Below, one piece after another: positions 16,390 through 24,815 of a stretch of DNA of 52,708 bases; position 1 is the first letter of the stretch, and every line of letters begins with the position of its first letter. This stretch comes from JBDHUJ01 sp039809105 (lineage in GTDB: Bacteria; Patescibacteriota; Saccharimonadia; Saccharimonadales; UBA4665): positions 1 through 52,708 of the forward strand of contig JBDHUJ010000005.1 of the NCBI GenBank assembly GCA_039809105.1, in the 5' to 3' direction. Both the position numbers and the translations under genes were made by a program. Under the pieces are notes generated by a model. It made no database searches. It had not been told where the DNA came from and was given only the letters and a program-made list of their open reading frames with translations.

Positions 16390-17904
16390 CTAACTTTTCG
16401 GTTCGGGTATATCTGCTATAGCTACCGCCTTGTGCCCTTGGATGCCGGCAAATATCGCCTGCCAGTTACCCTTTGTGCGTTTGCGCCGCCACGCGAATAC
16501 CGCCAGCAGCCCGATAAGCGTATAGCATACCGCCATATCCGCCGCCGAGAGGTACCGGTTCTGCTGGAAAACATGCGGTATGCGGCTGAGCAGCCGCGCC
16601 ACGTCCAGCATGTACGTCAGCAGCACACTGGCGGGCCAGGCGAACCAGCCGGCGATATTGCCGGCTAGCATCCCCGCCAGCCCGGCGATGAAGCTCAGCA
16701 GCATGGCCAGCGGTATCAGCGCCGCCACCAGCATGTTCGCGAGCAGCCCGACCAGCGAGACTTGGCCGAATATGTACAGCACCAGCGGGATGGTCATCAG
16801 CTCGGCGCACAGGGTTTCCACGCCTATCTGCACCAGCACCGGCGCTTCTTTGGCTTTGTACAGATGTTTCAGCACACCCGGGGCGATAACCAGCACGCCG
16901 AAGAACGCCAGGAACGACAAGTACCAGCCGATGTCTGCCCACAGGTACACCGGGTTCGCGTAAGCCGTCAGTGCAGCGGGAAACAGTATGAGCAGCACCG
17001 GGCGTATGGTACGGCCAAAATACCACGCCGCCAGCCCCAGCACACTGATGACTGCCGCCCGGACGATGCTGGCGCTCGCACCGGTTACGAGCAGGAACGC
17101 CGCGATGAGCCCCAGCGCCACCACCGTCGAAAGCAATTTGCTGCGGCCACCGAGCAACCGCTTGCTGGCATTGAGCAGGATGGTTAAGTTGTAGCCGCTG
17201 ACGGCGATGATGTGCGTCAAGCCCACCATCAGCAGCGCCTGGGTGATTTCGTCCGGCAACGTGTTCCGCTGACCGACGAGCAATCCCATACCGAACGACG
17301 CCGCCGGTTCCGGCAGCGCCGTCTGCATGCCGGCCGCGAACTTGCGCCGGAATTCGTCGATAACTGAATTGTGTGCCTCTGTAATCTTCAGCTGCGCAAA
17401 GCCGATACTCGCCTGGTTCGCCCCGCGCGTCGGGTACAAGCTGCCGCTCACCTGCACCCGGTCGCCGCGGTACACCATGGTCGCGCCGAAGCCCTGCACT
17501 TTTATCTGCCCCGGCACATGTTGTGTGTATGGTTTGCTAAAAACGACATCGCGAACCACGAAACTCAACTGGCTTTTCGTGCCATATACCGCGTCGATAC
17601 TCGCCGTGCCGGTCAGCGTAACTTTCTGGTGCGCCAGCGTCTGGTACGGCTGCAGCTGGTGCAAGTACGCCGTGCCGCGCCAGCCGCCGAGCACTAGCCC
17701 GAAAAGTATGGCTGCGCCAAGTACCAGCGTCGTCCGCCGTTGCCGCCACACAGTAGCCGCCGTGAGTAACCCCACCGCGAGCACGAACCACCCGCCCGGC
17801 GCCAACCCCCGCCGCGCCAGTGCCAGTCCCACCAAAAACGCCGCGCTCCCCACGAGCACCAGCGTCGTCCGCCGAAACCGTAGCCGCTGCAACCGTTTCC
17901 ACAT
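16390..17904 (-). CDS. comEC: ComEC/Rec2-type DNA uptake channel, without nuclease domain
   Basis: ComEC carries single-stranded DNA across the inner membrane during natural transformation. The 504-residue protein has an N-terminal membrane pair, an OB-like soluble region (about 75-175) and a multi-helix Competence domain with the hallmark GLTHIIAVSGYNLTILL near 223. It stops after the membrane domain and lacks the C-terminal metallo-beta-lactamase nuclease of long ComEC forms. The start at MWKRLQRLRFRR was preferred over one 39 nt upstream because AGGG lies 7 nt before it. With type IV pilus genes in the same window, competence is plausible. Confidence 0.9.
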   Translation of the reverse strand: MWKRLQRLRFRRTTLVLVGSAAFLVGLALARRGLAPGGWFVLAVGLLTAATVWRQRRTTLVLGAAILFGLVLGGWRGTAYLHQLQPYQTLAHQKVTLTGTASIDAVYGTKSQLSFVVRDVVFSKPYTQHVPGQIKVQGFGATMVYRGDRVQVSGSLYPTRGANQASIGFAQLKITEAHNSVIDEFRRKFAAGMQTALPEPAASFGMGLLVGQRNTLPDEITQALLMVGLTHIIAVSGYNLTILLNASKRLLGGRSKLLSTVVALGLIAAFLLVTGASASIVRAAVISVLGLAAWYFGRTIRPVLLILFPAALTAYANPVYLWADIGWYLSFLAFFGVLVIAPGVLKHLYKAKEAPVLVQIGVETLCAELMTIPLVLYIFGQVSLVGLLANMLVAALIPLAMLLSFIAGLAGMLAGNIAGWFAWPASVLLTYMLDVARLLSRIPHVFQQNRYLSAADMAVCYTLIGLLAVFAWRRKRTKGNWQAIFAGIQGHKAVAIADIPEPKS

Positions 17905-17980
17905 AGTTGCCCTGAATATACCAGACCACCCTCCGCCAACCATGAGCGTGAAAAGTTCACCGAAACCGTGAAAACTTTCC

Positions 17981-18008
17981 GCTTATGCCGGAGGTCGGAC
18001 CTCCGACA
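17981..18008. repeat. 28-nt repeat with palindromic core, copy 1
   Basis: The unit reads GCTTATGC followed by the near-perfect palindrome CGGAGGTCGGACCTCCG. A second copy (with changes that keep most of the pairing) lies about 120 bp further on. Both sit in the space between comEC and the toxin gene. Confidence 0.55.
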
Positions 18009-18099
18009 GCAGAGTAGCAGACCGATTCTTATGGCGGCATCACAAGTCGTCAGCTCTCAAGCGTAACCGTATACACCAACGCTTCTAGGTGTTCGTATT

Positions 18100-18127
18100 G
18101 CTTATGCTAGAGGTTGGACCTCTGGCA
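18100..18127. repeat. 28-nt repeat with palindromic core, copy 2
   Basis: TGCTTATGC is followed by AGAGGTTGGACCTCT. Relative to copy 1, outer changes C-G to A-T keep the arm complementary, so the hairpin appears to be maintained. Confidence 0.55.
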
Positions 18128-18182
18128 ATACCGACTTTCGACCGGAAGAGCGAGCTTTGCAGTGGGTTCGTGAGAAATGGCG

Positions 18183-18443
18183 TTAGTAGTGGTGACGGCA
18201 GCCGATTATGCGAACCTCGTCACCGACCACCAAATACACTAACCGGTGCTCCTCGGTAATCCGGCGCGACCACGCGCCTGCAAGTTCGTGCTTGAGCAGT
18301 TCCGGTTTGCCTTTGCCGCCAAACGGGTCACGCTGACAATCTTTGAGCAGCGTGTTTATCCGCTTGAGTATCGCTTTGTCGTGCTGCTGCCAGTAGAGAT
18401 AGCCTTCCCACCCTTCGGCAGTAAAACTCAGAGTCCGGTTCAT
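18183..18443 (-). CDS. yoeB: YoeB family mRNA interferase toxin
   Basis: YoeB cleaves mRNA in the ribosomal A site. The 86-residue protein aligns along its whole length with E. coli YoeB, including WxxYLYWQ, KGKPELLKH and WSRRITEEHRLVY. The catalytic residues are kept: Glu48, Arg67, His85 and the terminal Tyr86. It follows the antitoxin gene with a 4-nt overlap, the usual order and coupling. Confidence 0.95.
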   Translation of the reverse strand: MNRTLSFTAEGWEGYLYWQQHDKAILKRINTLLKDCQRDPFGGKGKPELLKHELAGAWSRRITEEHRLVYLVVGDEVRIIGCRHHY

Positions 18444-18694
18444 GGCTCTATGAGGTCGTGTTTCTCCACCTTACCCGCACGGGCATCTGCGTACGACTGC
18501 CGGAGCCGTTCAGCGTTGGCCGGGCTGCTCATCAGGTAATCCGTCTCGGCGTAAGAATTATAGATAGCAAGCGGCAATACCACCACCGTTACGTCGTCTG
18601 AGCGCGTAACTACGAGCGGTTCCTGGTCTTGGTCGACCTCATCGATATACCGTTTGATTTGCTTGCGGAATGCAGACGTTGAAGTTATTTTCAT
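18440..18694 (-). CDS. yefM: YefM family antitoxin (Phd/YefM)
   Basis: The 84-residue protein starts with the Phd/YefM DNA-binding fold (MKITSTSAFRKQIKRYIDEV, then PLVVTRSDDVTVVVLPLAIYNSYAET) and has the flexible C-terminal toxin-binding tail ending KVEKHDLIEP. As in the family, it should neutralise YoeB and repress its own promoter, with the toxin as co-repressor. Two TGTACA hexamers lie directly upstream. Confidence 0.94.
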   Translation of the reverse strand: MKITSTSAFRKQIKRYIDEVDQDQEPLVVTRSDDVTVVVLPLAIYNSYAETDYLMSSPANAERLRQSYADARAGKVEKHDLIEP

Positions 18695-18706
18695 GATACG
18701 TAATAT

Positions 18707-18724
18707 TGTACACTATATTGTACA
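18707..18724. promoter_or_regulatory. Probable YefM-YoeB operator (two TGTACA palindromes)
   Basis: TGTACA occurs at 18707-18712 and 18719-18724, 12 bp centre to centre, 13 nt before the antitoxin start. The E. coli yefM-yoeB operator is known to consist of palindromes with TGTACA cores. A TACAAT sequence on the minus strand overlaps the first site, so binding would block the promoter. Confidence 0.7.
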
Positions 18725-18820
18725 CAGATGTCAATGGCCTTTCGTCTGCTTCTGAACTTCAGCGTATTGGCTTCGGCACAACATTAGAGCCGAACCATGA
18801 ACGGAGCTGCTACTGCTTTG

Positions 18821-19339
18821 CTAATCTGCGGGGCGTTCGCCCAAAAGCTCTTCTCGGATTTTTGCGACAAAATCCGCGCATTGCTTTTCTTTGGCGAGTT
18901 CTAAAGCTTGCTGTTCCGGTGTTCCATTAAAGAGAAGTTCGTAATCCGTCGGCTCAATATCGGGAGTTTCGATTTGAAGCGCCTGCAGAATACTGAATCC
19001 CGCCATACTTGGCATCTGATTCAGTCCATACGCAAGCAGCTTATCTTTGGCGGCTGGGGGGATTTCCTCTGAGGGCAAGCCTGTGGTTGTGCCCGAAACT
19101 GTCACATCACATACCATTTCACCCAGACCTGTCACCCCGATGTGATACGAAACGGGGTTATTCTTGCTAGAGTCGCGCTGGTCGTAATAAGCAGTTGCAC
19201 CGCCCACAAAGTGGTACCCGTCATCGCTGCGCGCATCTCCGCCTACTTGGAGCACGTACATATGAGGGGCATAGTCCCGACCGCTTGAATCACCACCGAA
19301 CATACTTGGCATAAAGCAATTATAAATACAATTGTCCAT
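18821..19339 (-). CDS. Hypothetical protein (172 aa)
   Basis: No domain recognised. The N-terminal half is Gly/Asp/Tyr-rich with alternating strand pattern (MYVLQVGGDARSDDGYHFVG, ATAYYDQRD), the C-terminal half helical and acidic (LELAKEKQCADFVAKIREEL). There is no signal peptide. TATACT (19347-19352) is 7 nt before the first ATG, supporting that start and a leaderless mRNA; an internal Met at residue 10 is an alternative. Between the toxin-antitoxin pair and the glgB remnant. Confidence 0.6.
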   Translation of the reverse strand: MDNCIYNCFMPSMFGGDSSGRDYAPHMYVLQVGGDARSDDGYHFVGGATAYYDQRDSSKNNPVSYHIGVTGLGEMVCDVTVSGTTTGLPSEEIPPAAKDKLLAYGLNQMPSMAGFSILQALQIETPDIEPTDYELLFNGTPEQQALELAKEKQCADFVAKIREELLGERPAD

Positions 19340-19383
19340 AAACGCAAGTATATAATATTGCTACTCTGCGGAGATTTGACACC

Positions 19384-19457
19384 CTAGTCCTGGGAGAGGA
19401 TGAGGGCGGTGGCGGGCGGGAGGACCAGTTCGGCACCGCCGGAAGTGACGTGCACGT
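19384..19457 (-). pseudogene. Detached copy of the 3' end of glgB
   Basis: The 74 bp are identical at 71 positions to 20931-21004, the last 23 codons plus stop of the branching-enzyme gene. All three differences are within the coding sequence, and similarity stops abruptly at both sides. The intact gene and this fragment are in direct orientation and enclose the DHCR24-like gene. Confidence 0.85.
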
Positions 19458-19484
19458 TTATGTGGCTGCACTGAGGCGTGCTTT

Positions 19485-20900
19485 CTAGTCGGTTATGCGT
19501 ATTTTCGCGCGGCCGAGCATGGTTTTATATGCCGCTCGCTTAGCATCCACAGCGAATGTTTCCTTAACACGAATCCGCTCGTAGATGTCCGGCAATGTTG
19601 TGACTCGATACTTCTTGCGCAGCGCGTCATACCATTTTTTGTCGTAAATCTGCCAGAATTCCTCTTCGCTATAGTACGAGTGCGCATAAAACCATTTTTT
19701 ACCGCCAAGCGCACGTGTTTTGGTTTCGATTTCCCTATTCACTGCGACGAATTTTTCATACGGCTGCACACCCAATCCGTACACGCCGATGTTCCATACC
19801 ATGTCAGCAGTAGCTATGCCATTGCACTGTAGTGGTGAGCGCGGTTCGGGCTTGATAGGGCAATAGCCTATGGGGTACATGTCGAATTCCTTGTCGGTGA
19901 ATTCCATAAACGGCACAACCGATTGCGTCGGAAGCACTATATCCTGGCATATGTATATTTGCGCGGCCGCACTTTCTTGCAGCGCCTTGTACAGCTGCCG
20001 AGTGCGGAAAAACGGGTCGAAGAAAAACCGATTCCACGCGTTGAACTTCACTCCGAAGTGGTCAAATGCAAGCTTACCCGCCCAGAACGCACCGCGGTTG
20101 TAGCGGAACAGATAATCTTTCACGGGCAGTGTATCCGTAACGCCTTGTTTGAGCTTGGCATACTTCTCTACATACAGGTAATACCAAGTATCAAACGGAC
20201 GGCTGAAACGCTTTTTCTTGCCTATGACGCCGTCGGTAAATGTACCGACGACAACGGCTCCCATATCTTTCCGAAACATGATGCATTCTATGAAATCAAA
20301 CCCTTGTTTTGTGTACTTTCTGGAAACATCGAGCGATTCCTGAAGACTGGAAACGGGGATGTGCGTAATGGTCACGTACTTCTTGGCGGGGATGAGTTGT
20401 AGCTCTACTGCTGTTATAAGGCCAAGTGAGCCGTAAGAGCCCGCCGTGCCATAAAACAGGTCGGCGTTTTCTTGGGGCGATACTCTAAGCTTCGTGCCGT
20501 CTCCAAGTATCATTTCCATCCAGTTTACCGTTTGGCTGAGACAGCCCCACTTATACGAAGAAGTCTCTGCTGCCGCACCTTGTATACCGCCACCGACCGT
20601 AATGCCGGGAAATTCAGTCACTACCGGTGGGATTAGGCCGTGGCGCACTGTCGCTTTTACGAGTTTGTCCATCGGAACGTTCGGTTCTACTAGCACGGTT
20701 CGTTTGCCAACATCTACAGACAGCACACGGTTCAGCTTACTGACATCTATCATTTCGCTGCGCTTAAATGTCAGCACTCGGGTTGAGTTTGTGCTGCCAT
20801 GGTACACGCGGAACGGAACCTTGCGTGCATAATAGTCTTGTATTTGCCGCTGCAGGGTAGCTACTTGAGTGTCGTGTTGAATATCCATCTGGTTTATCAT
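19485..20900 (-). CDS. FAD-binding oxidoreductase of the DHCR24/DWARF1 (delta24-sterol reductase-like) family
   Basis: The 471-residue protein has a PCMH-type FAD domain: VLSVDVGKRTVLVEPNVPMDKLV, FPGITVGGGIQGAAAETSSYKWG and the dinucleotide-proximal GTAGSYGSLGLITAVEL (near 150-166). The C-terminal half carries features typical of DHCR24: QDIVLPTQSVVPFMEF, YPIGYCPIKP, VWNIGVYGLG and YSEEEFWQIYDKKWYDALRKKY. The eukaryotic members reduce the sterol side chain; bacterial members are mostly uncharacterised. No sterol genes are visible here. The gene is enclosed by a direct duplication of the glgB 3' end, a sign that it was inserted. Confidence 0.82.
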   Translation of the reverse strand: MINQMDIQHDTQVATLQRQIQDYYARKVPFRVYHGSTNSTRVLTFKRSEMIDVSKLNRVLSVDVGKRTVLVEPNVPMDKLVKATVRHGLIPPVVTEFPGITVGGGIQGAAAETSSYKWGCLSQTVNWMEMILGDGTKLRVSPQENADLFYGTAGSYGSLGLITAVELQLIPAKKYVTITHIPVSSLQESLDVSRKYTKQGFDFIECIMFRKDMGAVVVGTFTDGVIGKKKRFSRPFDTWYYLYVEKYAKLKQGVTDTLPVKDYLFRYNRGAFWAGKLAFDHFGVKFNAWNRFFFDPFFRTRQLYKALQESAAAQIYICQDIVLPTQSVVPFMEFTDKEFDMYPIGYCPIKPEPRSPLQCNGIATADMVWNIGVYGLGVQPYEKFVAVNREIETKTRALGGKKWFYAHSYYSEEEFWQIYDKKWYDALRKKYRVTTLPDIYERIRVKETFAVDAKRAAYKTMLGRAKIRITD

Positions 20901-20930
20901 ACCAAAGCAGCCTGTTCATACATACGGTAA

Positions 20931-22700
20931 CTAGTCCTGGGAGAGGATGAGGGCGGTGGCGGGCGGGAGGACGAGCTCGGCGCCGCCGGAAGTGACGTGC
21001 ACGTCGGGGACAACGGTGCCACCGAAATCGGGAGCATAGGCCTGCGAAGCGCTATTGAACCGGACGCGCCACAGGCCGTCGCGCGGGAAGCTCAAGCCGT
21101 ACACACTGTGCGCACGGCCGCCGAAATTCACTACCACGACCACATCGTCTTTCGGACCGCCGCCCCGCCAGCGGTGGTAGGCCAGCACTTTGTTGTCTTC
21201 GTCCACATGGAACAGGTTGCAGCCTTGGCCGAGCAACCCGGCCGTCACGGCCTCGCTGTTTTTACGCAGCGCAATCAGCCGCCGGTAGGCCTCCACCACG
21301 CCCGCGTGCGTCTCTGCCAAGTTCCAATCCAGACCCTGCCAGTCGTTAAAACTGCCGCCCATCATGAATTCCTGTCCCTGGAACAGCATGGGCACACCCG
21401 GCGCCGTCAGCAGCAACGTAGCGGCCAGCAACGACTGCTGCCGCGCGAACAAGCCGGCGCTTTTGCCCGGCGCGATGACTTCGTTCAGCCGCGCCGAACC
21501 GTTGGCGGCGCTATCGTGGCTGTCGGTAAAGATGACGCGCTGCCACACATCATCGTTATACCGCCGGCCGAGTTCGCCGCAGATGCCGGTCAAGTGGACA
21601 TTCGCCGGGTCGTTCGAACCGAGCGCCTCGCGCAGCGCCTGCGGAAAACCCAGCTCCCACTGGGCCGAAAATCCGGCGCCGCCTTCGTGCACCGATTTGG
21701 TCAGGTAGCCGTTCGCACCGACGTCTTCGGCGATGGTTACCGCCGCGGGTTTGAGCTTGCGGCCCAAGCTGGTCATGTCCTGCAGCAGTTGCCAGCCTTC
21801 GGGCAGGTCGGTGGCCGGCGCTTCGTTGTGACCCTTCACGTTGCGGATGAAAATGGTGGAATCGACCCGCAGTCCATCCACCCGGCAGTCGTGCAGCCAC
21901 ATACGCACATTGTCGAGAATATACTGCTGCACTTCGGGGCGGCCGAAGTCGGGCCGCGTGTTGCCCCACGGCGTTTCGGCGCGCCAGTCGTTATAAAAGT
22001 AAATGCCGCCGTAGCCGTCCTGCTGCCAGCCGTCGAAACACCACAGGTCCAGCTTTTCGTCCGGGCCGAAGTGGTTATAGACCACGTCCAAGATGACGCC
22101 GATGCCGCGGGCGTGCGCTGCCTTTACGAACTGCAAAAACCCATAGCGCCCGCCGTACAGACTTTCGACCGCGTAAATGTAGTCGATGGCGTAGCCCCAG
22201 CCGCGGTCGGCCAGCATGCTGCCGATGGGCATGAGTTCTATCATATTTACGCCCAAGCCGGCGAGGTAGTCGAGCTTGGCGATGACATCTTTGAACGTGC
22301 CGGTCGTGGCGGCATCTGGCCGGCTGAAGGTGCCGACGTGCAGTTCGTAGATGACCTGCTGCTCGCGCGGCGGCGGCACGAAATCGTCATCGCCCCAATC
22401 GAACGTGTGCTCCGAAATGACCGAGCAACCGGCCGAAATGGTGAAATGCAGCGCCCGCGGGTCGTTGCGGTACAACGTGTCCTTGCCACGCCGGATGACG
22501 AATTTGTATTCCTGCCCCGCCACCGCGCCCGGCACGGTCACAGCCCAGTACCCGTCGAGCTCGCTTGCCATGGGTGTTTCGCTCCAACCGTTGAACGTAC
22601 CGGTCACCGCCACGTTGTCGGCCATCGGCGCCCACACCCGGAACGAAACGCCCCGACGATGGACTACTGCCCCTACATCTTTTTTATGCTGCCCACTCAT
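20931..22700 (-). CDS. glgB: GH13 1,4-alpha-glucan branching enzyme-like protein
   Basis: The 589-residue protein has an N-terminal CBM48-type domain (about 10-100; FRVWAPMADNVAVTGTFNGW), a GH13 barrel and a C-terminal beta-domain. GH13 regions are visible: DVVYNH (205-210), GLRVD with nucleophile Asp280, acid/base Glu325 in TIAEDV, and the third Asp396 in FTDSHD. Together these suit a short GlgB; malto-oligosyltrehalose trehalohydrolase has the same layout and cannot be excluded. TATAAT (22709-22714) is 8 nt before the ATG. Its last 74 bp are duplicated downstream. Confidence 0.82.
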   Translation of the reverse strand: MSGQHKKDVGAVVHRRGVSFRVWAPMADNVAVTGTFNGWSETPMASELDGYWAVTVPGAVAGQEYKFVIRRGKDTLYRNDPRALHFTISAGCSVISEHTFDWGDDDFVPPPREQQVIYELHVGTFSRPDAATTGTFKDVIAKLDYLAGLGVNMIELMPIGSMLADRGWGYAIDYIYAVESLYGGRYGFLQFVKAAHARGIGVILDVVYNHFGPDEKLDLWCFDGWQQDGYGGIYFYNDWRAETPWGNTRPDFGRPEVQQYILDNVRMWLHDCRVDGLRVDSTIFIRNVKGHNEAPATDLPEGWQLLQDMTSLGRKLKPAAVTIAEDVGANGYLTKSVHEGGAGFSAQWELGFPQALREALGSNDPANVHLTGICGELGRRYNDDVWQRVIFTDSHDSAANGSARLNEVIAPGKSAGLFARQQSLLAATLLLTAPGVPMLFQGQEFMMGGSFNDWQGLDWNLAETHAGVVEAYRRLIALRKNSEAVTAGLLGQGCNLFHVDEDNKVLAYHRWRGGGPKDDVVVVVNFGGRAHSVYGLSFPRDGLWRVRFNSASQAYAPDFGGTVVPDVHVTSGGAELVLPPATALILSQD

Positions 22701-22724
22701 TTCAGCTCATTATACATGCGTCCA

Positions 22725-24365
22725 TTAGAAACACGCGCCGGAAACCACACTGCGGCTCCGGAAGCGGGCTACAGCGATAGCGGCGACCGCCAACAGGCTC
22801 GCGATGCCGCTGCTCAGCGCCACATTCGTACCGCTCTCTACCAGCGTCGGTGCCGCCAAACCAGCCGGGTCGATGATGACGCCGTTCGCGGCGCCGTCCT
22901 GGTCCAGCTCGCCGCCGTCGGTGACTTTGTATGTCACCTTTGTGACCGCTTGGCCGCCGATGGTTACATGACTGACCGTAGCGCCGCTGACTGTGGAGTA
23001 TTTTTTGGTGTTCGGGTTGTATTTGCGCAGTACGAAGTTTGTGCCAGTCAAGCCGTAGTAGTACTGCGTGACCGTCGTCGTGTAGCCGGGAGCGCCGCAG
23101 CCCTGGACCATAAAGTTCATAAGCCCCGCCGGGTAGCTGTACCCGCTGTCTTGCGCGGCCAAGCCCGACGCTGCCTGCATGCTCTGGTTCTGCACCGTGC
23201 AGGCGCTGTCGGCCTGGACAAGCACATATTTGTTTGTGATAGGGCTTACCATGCCGGCGATATTGGCTTGGGTCGTGTCCTGCGTACCGTCGTCATTGGC
23301 ATCGCCGTTATTCGGGATGTTGGTCGTCGTAGCGCCGCCCGAGCTGGCGCCCGCGGCCGCCTGGATGTCGGCCAGCACCTCGCTGAAATCGCGGTTGTCG
23401 AGGCTGGTGTAGTACGAAACAGTCTCCGATGCGCCCGGCGCCAGCGTACCGACATCGAAGGCGATGGTTATAGCCTGGTCTTCGATAACATCCGTACCTT
23501 TCGGCAGGGCGCTGTCGTAGGCCTCGGCCGCATACGGGTTGTTGTTGCTAAAACCGAAGGTCGACACGCGGGCGCGGGAATCAGAACTATAGAACAATAT
23601 CGGCGAATACGAACCGTTCTGGTCGTGCACCGGGTCGGGACTGCCGATGTTAGCGTCGGCTATCACCACCGCTTTGCCGTCGCCGGCCTGCTGAGTGTAC
23701 GGAATGTAGTTATGCGTCGTGTAGTCACCGCCCTGGTACACCGTGTTGTCCGGGTCGAACGAACGCATGTAGCGGACGTTGTCCATGCTGGCGCTATCGA
23801 TGTTTTTGAGCGTTACTTCGTTTTTGAAGAACTTGTCACCCCGGTCGAACGATATGACCTGCGTCACCTGCACCTTGCCGTCGAACGTGCCGACGCTGCG
23901 GGCCTGCAGTTTGCTGCCGCTCGATTCATCGGTGACGACATTGTCTGAAATATCGTCAGCCCCACGGAGCAGCGAGTTGCTGCCCGTGTGCGGCGTGCCT
24001 GACTGCTTGTAGCCGACGACCCAACGCTCTTCGGGCGAGCCGGGCATGAAGAAATCCATACGCAGGTCCGGCGCAACGCCGAAACCGGTCGGATTAGTGC
24101 TCATGCCGATTGCCGTATGTCCGGCCGTGCCGTAAAAACCGGTAGGCAACGTGCCGTTGTTGGTGCCGAACGAACCTTGCTTGCTCAGCCCCAGCTCTAT
24201 ATAGTCGCCGCCAAGGAAGACCTCGCCCGTGCCATCGGTGTACGAATGCGGTCCGACGAGTGCGAACGCTTGCGGTGCCGAACTAAATACCAAAAGCAAG
24301 CCCAGCACCACACTGCTCGCAAGAGGTTTGTGTTTTTGTATGTGTCTCAACCGAGCCACCCTCAT
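22725..24365 (-). CDS. Secreted, C-terminally anchored surface protein
   Basis: The 546-residue protein has a signal peptide (basic MRVARLRHIQKHKP, hydrophobic core, AQAFA-like cleavage region near 35), a large beta-rich extracellular region with GGDYIELGLSKQGSFGT and a Gly/Asn/Asp-rich linker (near 345-375, NNGDANDDGTQD). Near the C-terminus, DGGELDQDGAANGVIIDPAGLA resembles the choice-of-anchor U type region, followed by a transmembrane helix and RFRSRS. This is the layout of a surface protein held by a C-terminal anchor. Ligand unknown. Confidence 0.78.
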   Translation of the reverse strand: MRVARLRHIQKHKPLASSVVLGLLLVFSSAPQAFALVGPHSYTDGTGEVFLGGDYIELGLSKQGSFGTNNGTLPTGFYGTAGHTAIGMSTNPTGFGVAPDLRMDFFMPGSPEERWVVGYKQSGTPHTGSNSLLRGADDISDNVVTDESSGSKLQARSVGTFDGKVQVTQVISFDRGDKFFKNEVTLKNIDSASMDNVRYMRSFDPDNTVYQGGDYTTHNYIPYTQQAGDGKAVVIADANIGSPDPVHDQNGSYSPILFYSSDSRARVSTFGFSNNNPYAAEAYDSALPKGTDVIEDQAITIAFDVGTLAPGASETVSYYTSLDNRDFSEVLADIQAAAGASSGGATTTNIPNNGDANDDGTQDTTQANIAGMVSPITNKYVLVQADSACTVQNQSMQAASGLAAQDSGYSYPAGLMNFMVQGCGAPGYTTTVTQYYYGLTGTNFVLRKYNPNTKKYSTVSGATVSHVTIGGQAVTKVTYKVTDGGELDQDGAANGVIIDPAGLAAPTLVESGTNVALSSGIASLLAVAAIAVARFRSRSVVSGACF

Positions 24366-24423
24366 TTAAGTCTTTATGCTTATAGCATAGCAGCCTTTGT
24401 GTTTATTACAATGCTTTTCAGAA

Positions 24424-24592
24424 ACTAAAGACATCACATTCTAAAATGCCACTAAGATAAGCTAGCCAGTTCCGTTCTGGGGCAGTCTTCTCGTAAGGAA
24501 GCATAGCCGTAGCTATGGTGACGAGGGAAAGGCTGGTCCAGGGCGGAAGTGGCGGGTTAGCTGGTGGCAGGTTGGAATGTGATGTCTTTAGT
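24424..24592. repeat. Palindromic intergenic element, copy E3
   Basis: Outer arms ACTAAAGACATCACATTC (24424-24441) and the exact complement (24575-24592) enclose a centre with GGAAGCATAGC-CGTA-GCTATGGTGA followed by GAGGG. This centre parallels GGAGGCGTAC-TAGAG-GTACGGTGA in copy E2, but the arms are unrelated to those of any other copy. Confidence 0.68.
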
Positions 24593-24599
24593 GTCACAC

Positions 24600-24815
24600 A
24601 ACCCCACAAAACGCACGAGTCCCTCTTCTACTGCATGAGCGAAGCGAACGAGGCGATAGCCGAGCTTTAGGGGATGGGAGATTCTTTTCGAATTCACTTC
24701 GAAAAGAATTGGGAAGGTGAAGCGAGCCAGTGGCTCGCTGCAAGGCGACCTGCCGGGCAAGCTGTGCTTGCCGACGCGCAGTCGCGGGGCCGCAGGATGT
24801 GGCGAGCCCTTCCCT
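24600..24815 (-). ncRNA. Possible structured RNA or structured 3' UTR after the M23 gene
   Basis: Read on the minus strand, starting within a few nt of the peptidase stop codon: a closing stem GGGAAGG/CCTTCCC encloses GGCAAGC-ACA-GCTTGCC, GCGAGCCA-CTGGCTCGC and a GC-rich arm. It is followed by a 13-bp hairpin of TTCTTTTCGAA type and by a GCTCGGCTATCGCC segment. No known RNA family (tmRNA, RNase P, SRP, 6S) was recognised. Confidence 0.35.

Noticed and set aside
20931..22700. Malto-oligosyltrehalose trehalohydrolase (treZ)
   Set aside because: The domain layout alone cannot exclude it, but no treY or other trehalose gene is adjacent, and the C-terminal beta-domain and active-site lines fit a short branching enzyme at least as well.
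20997..23948. 983-codon open frame on the plus strand
   Set aside because: It is antisense to glgB and the surface-protein gene, has no recognisable domain and very biased composition (His, Arg, Val-rich); both minus-strand genes have clear families.
24600..24815. tmRNA, RNase P RNA or 6S RNA
   Set aside because: No tRNA-like ends or tag frame, no conserved RNase P core sequences and no single long bulged hairpin as in 6S RNA.
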